A program made the translations under genes and the position numbers. Shown in pieces: positions 1 to 5,227 of a stretch of 5,450 nucleotides of DNA. The first letter of the stretch is position 1, and every line of letters starts with the position of its first letter. Source of the stretch: an uncultured Oscillospiraceae bacterium (lineage in GTDB: Bacteria > Bacillota > Clostridia > Oscillospirales > Oscillospiraceae); NCBI GenBank assembly GCA_934591815.1, contig CAKTPV010000049.1, positions 1-5,450 on the forward strand, given 5' to 3'. The notes under the pieces are model-generated. The model saw only the letters and a list, made by a program, of their open reading frames with translations. It searched no databases and had not been told where the DNA came from.

Positions 1-1
1 T

Positions 2-78
2 TGGTACGCCTGACTGGATTCGAACCAGCGGCCTTTAGAGTCGGAGTCTAACGCTCTATCCATCTGAGCTACAGGCGC
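2..78 (-). tRNA. tRNA-Arg (anticodon CCG)
   Basis: The reverse complement folds as a complete cloverleaf. The acceptor arms GCGCCTG and CAGGCGT pair with one G-U at the end. The D arm is GCTC/GAGC. The anticodon stem is TTAGA/TCTAA around the loop CTCCGAC, which gives anticodon CCG reading the Arg codon CGG. The T arm has the loop TTCGAAT, and an encoded ACCA forms the 3' end at position 2. No convincing promoter is visible in the 130 bp directly upstream, so it is probably transcribed from the promoter at 281-309, through the broken copy at 209-247. The window starts one base beyond its 3' end, so its terminator is not visible. Confidence 0.96.
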
Positions 79-208
79 ATATTTGGTTGTCTTCTGCGGG
101 AATAGTAGTCAAATAGTAGTCAACGACCACGCATTTTTTCTCTGCCGTTCCCGCAAACGCAGGTACGGCAAGGCTTTGCGCCATGTCTCAACTGGAAGCG
201 CCTGAAAC
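79..208. other. Spacer between intact and broken tRNA-Arg; possible integrative element remnant
   Basis: This 130-bp spacer has no recognisable gene. It holds a tandem 11-bp repeat AATAGTAGTCA at 101-111 and 112-122, flanked by the inverted repeat GCGGGAA (96-102) and TTCCCGC (148-154). Short directly repeated sites beside a tRNA core are the arrangement of arm-type binding sites for tyrosine integrases. With the tRNA duplication on both sides, the simplest reading is residual attP-flanking DNA of an element that was otherwise lost. No integrase coding sequence is present in the window, so this is inference. Confidence 0.45.
101..122. repeat. Tandem direct repeat, 2 x 11 bp
   Basis: Two perfect adjacent copies of AATAGTAGTCA, about one helical turn apart, lie 23 bp from the intact tRNA-Arg. 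On the minus strand this reads as two TTGACTACTAT-like units. The period and location suit a protein-binding direct repeat such as an integrase arm site. Both units contain TTGACT, but I found no matching -10 at 16-18 bp, so I do not call them -35 boxes. Confidence 0.6.
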
Positions 209-247
209 GTCGGAGTCTAACGCTCTATCCAACTGAGCTACGGGCGG
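209..247 (-). pseudogene. Truncated tRNA-Arg(CCG), 5' half only
   Basis: On the minus strand, 39 nt align without gaps to the first 39 nt of the intact tRNA-Arg at 78-40, with 36 of 39 identical. The match covers the acceptor 5' strand (CCGCCCG), D arm, anticodon stem 5' strand and the whole loop with anticodon CCG, then stops at the 3' edge of the anticodon loop. The following bases (GTTTC) cannot pair with TTAGA, and no T arm or 3' acceptor strand follows, so it cannot make a tRNA. A perfect 23-bp identity (40-62 versus 209-231) spans the break. The acceptor strand CCGCCCG would mispair twice with the 3' strand of the intact gene, so the fragment either came from a different Arg tRNA copy or has drifted. 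Confidence 0.85.
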
Positions 248-280
248 GTATTTGCTTGTCGCTGTATGTTCAGCCTTAGC

Positions 281-309
281 ATTATAACAGGTCTTGCCGA
301 AGATGTAAA
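281..309 (-). promoter_or_regulatory. Promoter of the tRNA-Arg locus
   Basis: On the minus strand, TTTACA (304-309) is separated by 17 bp from a perfect TATAAT (281-286). Initiation would fall near 274, about 27 nt before the broken tRNA-Arg, and transcription would continue into the intact tRNA. This appears to be the original promoter of the tRNA gene, left attached to the stranded 5' half. Confidence 0.75.
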
Positions 310-340
310 GCCGTTTTCCAAAAACTTTTTTGCCGAGAGA

Positions 341-359
341 TTGTTAAAAAAGTTGACAA
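341..359 (+). promoter_or_regulatory. Putative Rex operator
   Basis: TTGTTAA at 341-347 and TTGACAA at 353-359 form an imperfect palindrome with one arm mismatch and a 5-bp A-rich spacer. The usual Rex operator in Firmicutes is TTGTTAA-4N-TTAACAA or close to it, so this site is one base longer between the arms. It overlaps the -35 of the rex promoter, which is the expected place for autorepression relieved by NADH. The spacer difference lowers confidence. Confidence 0.5.
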
Positions 360-381
360 CTCGCCCGTCATGCTGTAAAAT
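353..381 (+). promoter_or_regulatory. rex promoter
   Basis: A perfect TTGACA (353-358) is followed after exactly 17 bp by TAAAAT (376-381). Initiation would fall near 388, giving a leader of about 50 nt that contains a small hairpin, GGTGC/GCACC (397-409). The ribosome binding site AGAAGG (425-430) stands 7 nt before the rex ATG. Confidence 0.75.
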
Positions 382-437
382 AACACCATTGTTTCAGGTG
401 CCCCGCACCGCATCTCATCCCAAAAGAAGGTTTTTAT

Positions 438-1067
438 ATGAAAAAGCAGAAGATCTCCGACGCTGTGATCCACCGGCTTCCCCGCTACTACCGCTATCTG
501 GACGACCTCTACAACAAGGGCGTCGTCCGTATCTCCTCCAACTCGCTGGGCGCGAAGATGGACATCACGGCCTCCCAGATCCGTCAGGATCTCAGCTGCT
601 TCGGCGAATTCGGCCAGCAGGGCTACGGCTACAACGTGGCGGAGCTGCGCGCCGAGATCGGCCATATTTTAGGCATCGACAGCGGCCACAAGATCATCGT
701 CGTCGGTGTGGGCCATCTGGGTCACGCGCTGCTCCAGAACTTTGACTTTGACAAGGTCGGCTTCCGCATCGACTCCGCCTTTGACGTCTCTCCCGCCCTG
801 ATCGGCACGGAGATCCGCAGTGTGGCCGTCCGCTCCATGGACGAGCTGGAGGAATATGTGGCCAACTACCACCCCGATGTGGCGGTGCTCACCGTGCCGC
901 AGAGCGTGGCGCAGCCTCTGGCGGACCGGCTCATCGGACTGGGCGTCCGCGGCTTCTGGAACTTCACCAACGTGGAGCTTTCCACCGACGAGCCGGGCGT
1001 ATTTTTTGAGGATATCCACTTTGTGGACACGCTGCTGACCCTGAGCTACCGCATTTCCCGCCAGTGA
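438..1067 (+). CDS. rex: Redox-sensing transcriptional repressor Rex
   Basis: Rex is a cytoplasmic homodimeric repressor that senses the NADH/NAD+ ratio. High NADH releases it from operators of fermentation and reductive-metabolism genes. The 209 residues match the usual length. The N-terminal winged helix (about 1-75) carries the family DNA-recognition stretch around 45-67 (SQIRQDLSCFGEFG then GYGYNV). A Rossmann NAD(H) domain follows with the glycine motif GVGHLG at 90-95, TVP at 152-154 and GFWNF at 172-176. The C-terminal helix (about 191-206) is the segment that swaps between subunits in known Rex structures. In GVGHLG, His93 occupies a position where Asn is common. The ATG at 438 is supported by AGAAGG 7 nt upstream. 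No terminator lies between rex and the small gene at 1145, so they may be co-transcribed. Confidence 0.96.
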   Translation: MKKQKISDAVIHRLPRYYRYLDDLYNKGVVRISSNSLGAKMDITASQIRQDLSCFGEFGQQGYGYNVAELRAEIGHILGIDSGHKIIVVGVGHLGHALLQNFDFDKVGFRIDSAFDVSPALIGTEIRSVAVRSMDELEEYVANYHPDVAVLTVPQSVAQPLADRLIGLGVRGFWNFTNVELSTDEPGVFFEDIHFVDTLLTLSYRISRQ

Positions 1068-1080
1068 CGGCACACTTTCC

Positions 1081-1142
1081 TGTGACCGGCATACTATGAG
1101 AATGAGACCGGCAAGACGGTCAAATCTTCATAGGAGGTCACA
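1081..1142 (+). promoter_or_regulatory. Leader of the Cys-rich gene with inverted repeats touching the Shine-Dalgarno
   Basis: TGTGACC (1081-1087) is a perfect inverted repeat of GGTCACA (1136-1142), whose GG is the end of the AGGAGG ribosome binding site (1132-1137). Inside lies a smaller hairpin, GACCG (1106-1110) with CGGTC (1117-1121). GACCGGCA is also directly repeated at 1084-1091 and 1106-1113, so the two copies could compete for the same partner. A -10-like CATACTAT lies at 1090-1097. Whether any of this is functional is unknown. Confidence 0.3.
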
Positions 1143-1144
1143 CT

Positions 1145-1294
1145 ATGTGTAATCAGAATTCCTGCTTTGGCGGCGGCAGCTGCTGCTGGATCATCATCGC
1201 CATCATCCTGCTGTTCCTGTTCTGCGGCAACGGCAGCAGCTGCGGCTGCGGCTGTGGGAACACCAACAACAACGGCTGTGGCTGCGGCTGCTGA
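1145..1294 (+). CDS. Small cysteine/glycine-rich single-pass membrane protein (49 aa), function unknown
   Basis: The gene is supported by a perfect AGGAGG (1132-1137) 7 nt before the ATG, and by a strong terminator 25 nt after its stop. The predicted protein has 11 Cys and 11 Gly. A short N-terminal part (residues 1-14) carries GGG and a CC pair. One hydrophobic segment follows (about 15-26, WIIIAIILLFLF). The tail (27-49) is built from C-G-C-G repeats separated by an Asn-rich patch and ends in GCGCGC. There is no signal cleavage site and no recognisable enzyme domain. The layout resembles other very small Gly-rich one-helix proteins of Firmicutes such as the YjcZ group, and automated annotations sometimes use labels like 'chorion class high-cysteine protein' for similar compositions; neither gives a function. 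The paired cysteines could bind metal or form disulfides, which is inference only. It follows rex by 77 bp on the same strand. Confidence 0.8.
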   Translation: MCNQNSCFGGGSCCWIIIAIILLFLFCGNGSSCGCGCGNTNNNGCGCGC

Positions 1295-1318
1295 CCACGT
1301 CGGCGGCCGGTAAACGCC

Positions 1319-1346
1319 TCCCCCGCCCTACGGCGGGGGAATTTTT
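1319..1346 (+). terminator. Rho-independent terminator after the Cys-rich gene
   Basis: A 9-bp stem (TCCCCCGCC at 1319-1327 with GGCGGGGGA at 1332-1340) closes a CTAC tetraloop and is followed by ATTTTT (1341-1346). It ends the rex/Cys-rich transcript 25 nt past the stop codon and only 21 bp before the Nudix gene, which therefore depends on read-through or on a promoter I could not identify. Confidence 0.9.
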
Positions 1347-1366
1347 GCAGAAGGGACGTACAAGCT

Positions 1367-1969
1367 ATGGACATCTCCGCACTGTGCCGGGCCTACACCG
1401 GCCACATCCCCACCCTCATGGGCGCCAGAGGCGGCTCCGCCGTGCTGGTGCCGCTGGCGGAAACGGCAGACGGCCCCGCTCTGCTCTACGAGATCCGCTC
1501 CGCCTCGGTGCATCAGCCCGGCGAGGTGTGCTTCCCCGGCGGCAAAATGGAGCGCGGCGAGACGGCGGCGCAGTGCGCCCTGCGGGAGACGTGGGAGGAG
1601 CTGGCTATCCCGCCGGAGGCCGTGGAGGTCATCGGGGAGATGGACTTCCTCCACATCCGCTCCGGCTGTCTGCTTCGTCCGGTGCTGGGAAAAGTGGACA
1701 GCGCCGCGCTGGAAGCCTTGCATCCGAGCGAGGCGGAGGTAGCGGACACGTTCCTCGTCCCCCTGCAATGGCTGCGCGGTCACCCGCCGGCGGTCTACGC
1801 ACACCGCCAGCCAATGGACATCCCCGACTTCCCCTACGGTGAGGTGGGCGTCTCCGCCGACTATCCGTGGCGCGCCTACTACATGGAGGTGCCGGTCTAC
1901 CACGGGCTGCCCCACCCCCTGTGGGGCCTGACCGCCCGCATCACCATGGACGTCGTCGCCCATCTGTAA
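1367..1969 (+). CDS. Nudix hydrolase, CoA pyrophosphatase (NudL-like)
   Basis: The 200-residue protein has a Nudix box at about 59-81: G59, E65, then RETWEE at 73-78, the glutamates that bind the catalytic divalent metal. The usual Gly after the EE pair is replaced by Ala (ELAI), as also seen in NudL. The preceding stretch 44-59 (RSASVHQPGEVCFPGG) closely follows the CoA pyrophosphatase (UPF0035) signature R-S-x3-R-x3-G-x3-FPGG, but is one residue shorter and has His for the second Arg. The stretch IPPEAVEVIG after the box is also typical of NudL. The expected reaction is hydrolysis of CoA or its derivatives to 3',5'-ADP and 4'-phosphopantetheine in the cytoplasm. The Nudix fold is certain; the CoA substrate is inferred. 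The ATG follows AGAAGGGA (1349-1356) at 10 nt. A terminator lies directly downstream. Confidence 0.92.
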   Translation: MDISALCRAYTGHIPTLMGARGGSAVLVPLAETADGPALLYEIRSASVHQPGEVCFPGGKMERGETAAQCALRETWEELAIPPEAVEVIGEMDFLHIRSGCLLRPVLGKVDSAALEALHPSEAEVADTFLVPLQWLRGHPPAVYAHRQPMDIPDFPYGEVGVSADYPWRAYYMEVPVYHGLPHPLWGLTARITMDVVAHL

Positions 1970-1974
1970 ACGCA

Positions 1975-2008
1975 CAGCCCCCATCCTCCGGGATGGGGGC
2001 TGGTTTTT
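1975..2008 (+). terminator. Strong terminator between convergent genes
   Basis: A 12-bp stem (1975-1986 with 1991-2002, including AGCCCCCATCC and its complement) closes a TCCG tetraloop and is followed by G and TTTTT (2004-2008). It ends the Nudix transcript just after its stop codon. The TAA of the convergent phosphate transporter overlaps the T-run at 2007-2009. On the opposite strand the hairpin also follows that gene's stop but has no good T-tract, so termination there would be weaker. Confidence 0.92.
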
Positions 2009-3773
2009 ATGCCTGCTCCGGCGGCGGCAGACGGTACACCTCTGCGCAGGTGTCGAATTGCCGGCGGTACGCCTCGTCATTGTGGCGCACACTGCGCAGC
2101 GTCTCGTGGAGGTTCAGATCGTGCCGGGCGGCGTCAATGACGCAGCCCGCGATATTGGAGCAGTGGTCGGAGGTGCGCTCCAGATCCGTCAGCAGATCGC
2201 ACCACACGAAGCCCGTCTCGATGCTGCACTGCCCCTGCTGCAGCCGGAGGATGTGCCGCGTCCGCATCTGCTCCTTCAAGTCGTCGATGACCTGCTCCAG
2301 CGGCTCCACCTGTCCGGCGGCGTCCATGTCCTTTTCCCGGAAGGCCCGCAGTGCCAGCGTCAGGATCTCCCGCGTCGCGCTGGACAGCACATCCAGCTCG
2401 CGCTGCGCCGCCTTACTGAAGGCCAGTCCCTTTGTCCGCAGCTCCTCCGCCGACTCCAGTACGTTGACGGCATGGTCGGAGATACGCTCAAAGTCGCCGA
2501 TGGTCTTGAGCAGCTCCGTGGCCTCCTCGCTCTCCGCCGCGCCCATCTGCTGGGTGCTCAGCCGCACCAGATAGGTGCCCAGGGCGTCCTCGTACCGGTC
2601 ACAGCGCTTCTCGTCCTGCCGGATGCGCTCCGCCAGCTCCGGCGTGTAGGCGGAAAAGGCGTCCAGGCCGCGGTTCAGCGCCTCCGCCGCGCAGGCCGCC
2701 ATCTCCTCCGCCACGGCACGGCACTGCTGCAGCGCCAGCGGCGGCGTGGCCAGCAGGCGCTCGTCCAGCTCCACCGGCTGCTCCGCCGGCTCCCGCGGGC
2801 CGTCCGGCACAAGGCGCACCGCCAGCTTTTCCAGCAGGCCGCCGCAGGGCAGCAGCAGCGCCGTACAGATCACGTTGAAGCAGGAGTGGGCCACGGCGAT
2901 GCCGTACATGGTGGCGGGTGCTTGGAGAATCGCGGGCGCAAAGACCGCCCGGACGATGCAGAACACCGTCAGCAGCACCACCACGCCGATGACGTTGAAC
3001 ATCAGATGCACCACGGCGGCGCGTTTGGCGTTCTTATTCGTCCCCACGGAGGACAACAGCGCGGTGACGCAGGTGCCGATATTCTGCCCCATGATGATGG
3101 GGATGGCGGCGGCATAGCTGACCTGCCCCGTGACCGCCAGCGCCTGCAAAATACCCACGGAGGCGGAGCTGGACTGGATGATGCCCGTCAGCACCGCGCC
3201 CGCCAGCACGCCCAGCACCGGGTTCTTAAAGGCGACGAACAGCTGGGCGAAGGCGGGCACGTCCTTCAGCCCCGCCACCGCGCCGCTCATGGTGTCCATG
3301 CCGAACATCAGCGTGGCAAAGCCCAGCAGGATCACGCCGGTATCCTTTCTCTTGCCGCTCTTGCAGGACATATAGAGGATGATGCCCACCAGCGCCAGCA
3401 CCGGCGTAAAGGAGGTGGGCTTGAGCAGATCGATCCACACATTGCCGCTGCTGATGCCCGCCAGACTCAGCAGCCACGCCGTCACGGTGGTACCCACGTT
3501 GGCGCCCATGATGACGTTGATGGCCTGCCGCAGCGTCATCAGGCCGGAGTTGACGAAGCCCACCACCATCACGGTGGTGGCCGACGAGCTTTGAATGACG
3601 GCGGTAATGGCCATACCCGTCAGAAAGCCGGTCATGACCCGGCCTGTCATTTTGTCCAGCATCGTCCGCAGCCGCCCGCCGGCCCGGCGCTCCAGCGCCT
3701 GCCCCATCAGATCCATGCCGAACAGGAACAGGCACAGTCCGCCGATCATCGTCAGCACATCGAAAATACTCAT
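2007..3773 (-). CDS. Na+/phosphate cotransporter with C-terminal PhoU domain
   Basis: This 588-residue integral membrane protein belongs to the Na/Pi cotransporter II family (NptA/YjbB type), which moves inorganic phosphate across the cytoplasmic membrane coupled to Na+. The membrane part (about 1-320) shows the inverted two-fold repeat of the family: QSSSATT at 61-67 is mirrored by QSSSAS at 200-205, and GANVGTTVTA at 90-99 by GQNIGTCVTA at 229-238. The QSSS motifs form the substrate site in characterised homologues. The cytoplasmic tail (about 340-570) is a PhoU-like helical domain with both metal-cluster motifs, DFERISDH (427-434) and DLERTSDH (530-537). In E. coli YjbB, a protein of similar design favours phosphate efflux, so direction cannot be read from sequence. 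AAGGAG (3782-3787) stands 8 nt before the ATG. TTTACA repeats upstream suggest phosphate control. Confidence 0.95.
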   Translation of the reverse strand: MSIFDVLTMIGGLCLFLFGMDLMGQALERRAGGRLRTMLDKMTGRVMTGFLTGMAITAVIQSSSATTVMVVGFVNSGLMTLRQAINVIMGANVGTTVTAWLLSLAGISSGNVWIDLLKPTSFTPVLALVGIILYMSCKSGKRKDTGVILLGFATLMFGMDTMSGAVAGLKDVPAFAQLFVAFKNPVLGVLAGAVLTGIIQSSSASVGILQALAVTGQVSYAAAIPIIMGQNIGTCVTALLSSVGTNKNAKRAAVVHLMFNVIGVVVLLTVFCIVRAVFAPAILQAPATMYGIAVAHSCFNVICTALLLPCGGLLEKLAVRLVPDGPREPAEQPVELDERLLATPPLALQQCRAVAEEMAACAAEALNRGLDAFSAYTPELAERIRQDEKRCDRYEDALGTYLVRLSTQQMGAAESEEATELLKTIGDFERISDHAVNVLESAEELRTKGLAFSKAAQRELDVLSSATREILTLALRAFREKDMDAAGQVEPLEQVIDDLKEQMRTRHILRLQQGQCSIETGFVWCDLLTDLERTSDHCSNIAGCVIDAARHDLNLHETLRSVRHNDEAYRRQFDTCAEVYRLPPPEQA

Positions 3774-3781
3774 ATCTCGCT

Positions 3782-3787
3782 CTCCTT
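3782..3787 (-). promoter_or_regulatory. Ribosome binding site of the phosphate cotransporter
   Basis: AAGGAG on the minus strand lies 8 nt before the ATG at 3773, which fixes the start. The family's first hydrophobic helix begins within the first ten residues, in agreement with this start. Confidence 0.8.
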
Positions 3788-3812
3788 ATTTTACACATTT
3801 CTGACCATCCGC

Positions 3813-3867
3813 AGGATAACACGCCATTGTCAAATCCACGGTAAGTATTCTGTAAAATCTGTGTAAA
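3813..3867 (-). promoter_or_regulatory. Putative Pho box and promoter of the phosphate cotransporter
   Basis: On the minus strand, TTTACA (3862-3867), TTTACA (3851-3856) and CTTACC (3840-3845) stand at an exact 11-bp period with 5-bp spacers. This is the organisation of PhoP sites in Bacillus (TT[A/C/T]ACA repeats separated by about 5 bp). A TTGACA follows at 3828-3833, slightly out of phase. An extended -10, TGTTATCCT, lies at 3813-3821; it has no proper -35 at 17 bp, which suits an activator-dependent promoter, with the three repeats at roughly -34 to -61. The leader would be about 33 nt. The link to PhoP is inferred from pattern and from the phosphate-related gene downstream. Confidence 0.5.
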
Positions 3868-3885
3868 ATCCCGGCGCATGAGAAA

Positions 3886-3911
3886 GGAGGGTGCGCCGAT
3901 ACGCACCCTCC
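3886..3911 (-). terminator. Hairpin terminator after mntP
   Basis: A perfect 10-bp stem (GGAGGGTGCG at 3886-3895 with CGCACCCTCC at 3902-3911) closes a 6-nt loop, 16 nt past the mntP stop. On the minus strand it is followed by TTTCTC, a short and interrupted T-tract, so it may be only partly efficient. It separates the sfsA-mntP unit from the phosphate cotransporter. Confidence 0.65.
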
Positions 3912-3927
3912 CGCAATATACGCTTTT

Positions 3928-4503
3928 TTACAGCACGCCGAAATGCTCCAGCAGGATCTTCAGGCCGATGAGCACCAGAATGGCGCCGCCCACAAACTCC
4001 GCCCGGTTTTTATACTTGGCGCCGAAAATATGCCCCACAAACACACCGCCCACGGAGATAACAAAGGTGGTGCAGCCGATGAGCGCCGCCGCCGTGCCGA
4101 TGGAGACGGATAACGCCACCATGGAGAAGCTGACGCCCACCGCCAGCGCGTCGATGCTGGTGGCGACGGCCAGCATGAGAAGCTCCCGGTGCCGCAGCTC
4201 CGCCGGCTCCGGCTCCCCGTCCTCCTCGTTTTTGGACAGGCTCTCCCGGATCATGCTGCCGCCGATCCACGCCAGCAGCACAAAGGCGATCCACGGCGCC
4301 AGCTTCGTCACATAGCCGGCGAATTGGGAGCCCAGCAGCCAGCCTGCCAGCGGCATCAGCGCCTGAAACACGCCGAAGTACGCCCCGATGAGCAGGGTCT
4401 GCTTTTTGTTGACCTGCGGCATGGCCAGTCCCTTGCAGATGGCCACCGCAAAGGCGTCCATGCTCAGGCCGATGGCCACCAGAAATATCTCCAAAAGTGT
4501 CAT
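3928..4503 (-). CDS. mntP: Manganese efflux pump MntP
   Basis: MntP exports Mn2+ across the cytoplasmic membrane and protects against manganese excess. The 191-residue protein has about six hydrophobic segments in two related halves. The two conserved acidic membrane motifs are GLSMDAFAVAICKGL at 12-26 (Asp16) and ATSIDALAVGVSF at 114-126 (Asp118). The central hydrophilic loop (about 87-107, rich in Glu) and the C-terminal helix with NRAEFVGG (166-173) are also typical. AGGAG (4513-4517) overlaps the stop of sfsA and stands 9 nt before the ATG. The gap to sfsA is 13 bp, so the two are very likely one transcript with translational coupling. No manganese riboswitch (yybP-ykoY) or MntR-like palindrome could lie in so short a gap, so direct Mn control would have to act at the sfsA promoter. 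Confidence 0.95.
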   Translation of the reverse strand: MTLLEIFLVAIGLSMDAFAVAICKGLAMPQVNKKQTLLIGAYFGVFQALMPLAGWLLGSQFAGYVTKLAPWIAFVLLAWIGGSMIRESLSKNEEDGEPEPAELRHRELLMLAVATSIDALAVGVSFSMVALSVSIGTAAALIGCTTFVISVGGVFVGHIFGAKYKNRAEFVGGAILVLIGLKILLEHFGVL

Positions 4504-4516
4504 ATCCGCTCTCTCC

Positions 4517-5194
4517 TCACAGGATCACCGGCACGGGCCGGTGGATGGTCATGCTGTCCGGCGTCACGCGGCAGCTGTAAGCCGCCACCTGCACCCCCGC
4601 GGCAGCCGCCTGCCGCAGCGCCGCGCCGAAGGCCGGGTGGGTCTCGTCGTTGGGGGCAAAGTCCGTCACGTCCTCCATCTGGATGACGAAGAACGCCGTG
4701 GCGCGGTGTCCCAGCTCCACCGCCCGCATCAGCTCGTGCAGGTGCTTGACACCCCGCTCCGTGGGCGCGTCGGGAAAGCGGGCGTGGCCGCCGTCCTCCA
4801 GCGTCACGCCCTTGACCTCCACCAGATGCAGGCCCTCTTGCCCCGCCAGACAGAAGTCCAGCCGGGACTGGCCGAACACGAACTCCGGCTTTACCGTCTC
4901 TGCCGCCGGGTCGAATGTCCGCGCCCACTCTGCAAAGGCGCGGTTGGGCGCCTGCGCGTCCATATTGATGAGCCTGCCGCCCTTCTCCACCGCGATCAGG
5001 TCATACGCCGTTTTCCGGTGGGGGTTGGCCGCCCGCTCCAGATACACCACAGCCTCCGGCGTCAGCAGCTCCCGGCAGCGCCCCGTGTTTTTCACGTGGC
5101 ACACCACCGTCTCGCCGCTCTCCAGCGCCGCGTGGGCGATAAAGCGGTTGGGCCGCGCCAGAAACCGCGCCCGTACCACCTGTCCGTACTCCAC
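4517..5194 (-). CDS. sfsA: SfsA family protein (DNA/RNA-binding, nuclease-like), GTG start
   Basis: SfsA was named for stimulating maltose metabolism in E. coli and is described as a nucleic-acid binding protein with a restriction-endonuclease-like core; its exact role is unsettled. With the GTG start at 5194 the protein has 225 residues, close to the usual 230. It begins in the family manner with RPNRFIA at 14-20. Family motifs follow in order: HVKNTGR (33-39), SRLDF (110-114, Asp113), LVEVKGVTLE (124-133, with the E-x-K of a nuclease-type site), FPDAPTERG (140-148), and a C-terminal stretch with PNDETHPAF (181-189) and AAYSCRV (204-210). AAGGGGG lies 11 nt before the GTG. The frame stays open upstream to an ATG at 5347, but those 51 codons lack SfsA similarity and cover the promoter, so I reject that start. 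Confidence 0.92.
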   Translation of the reverse strand: MEYGQVVRARFLARPNRFIAHAALESGETVVCHVKNTGRCRELLTPEAVVYLERAANPHRKTAYDLIAVEKGGRLINMDAQAPNRAFAEWARTFDPAAETVKPEFVFGQSRLDFCLAGQEGLHLVEVKGVTLEDGGHARFPDAPTERGVKHLHELMRAVELGHRATAFFVIQMEDVTDFAPNDETHPAFGAALRQAAAAGVQVAAYSCRVTPDSMTIHRPVPVIL

Positions 5195-5227
5195 TTCGCA
5201 TCCCGCCCCCTTTTGATACAGACCTGC

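Noticed and set aside
98..200. A short open frame through the tRNA-Arg spacer that could be an integrase tail
   Set aside because: About 30 codons are open on each strand, but none shows integrase motifs such as the H-x-x-R or tyrosine box, so I cannot support a gene fragment.
266..745. 159-codon plus-strand frame overlapping the rex promoter and the start of rex
   Set aside because: It reads through the rex promoter and then rex out of frame, becoming Arg/Pro-rich. It has no ribosome binding site and no recognisable motif.
1153..1374. 73-codon minus-strand frame opposite the Cys-rich gene
   Set aside because: Its Pro/Gln/Leu-rich repeats are just the complement of the Gly/Cys codons. No ribosome binding site is present, and the plus-strand gene has strong signals.
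3788..3793. TAAAAT on the minus strand as a -10 for the phosphate cotransporter
   Set aside because: Transcription would begin at or inside the ribosome binding site, leaving no leader. The TGTTATCCT at 3813-3821 is better placed.
2058..3866. A 602-codon open frame on the plus strand opposite the phosphate cotransporter
   Set aside because: Its product is dominated by His, Arg, Gln and Gly with no domain, as expected from the complement of GC-rich codons. The minus strand encodes a clear Na/Pi cotransporter with conserved motifs along its whole length.
4504..4516. A manganese riboswitch ahead of mntP
   Set aside because: Only 13 bp separate mntP from sfsA, far too short for a yybP-ykoY element, and the 27-nt sfsA leader is also too short.
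5001..5201. ATG at 5201 on the minus strand, 7 nt before the sfsA GTG and closer to the G-rich ribosome binding site
   Set aside because: It is in another frame and gives a 66-residue shadow product of low complexity.
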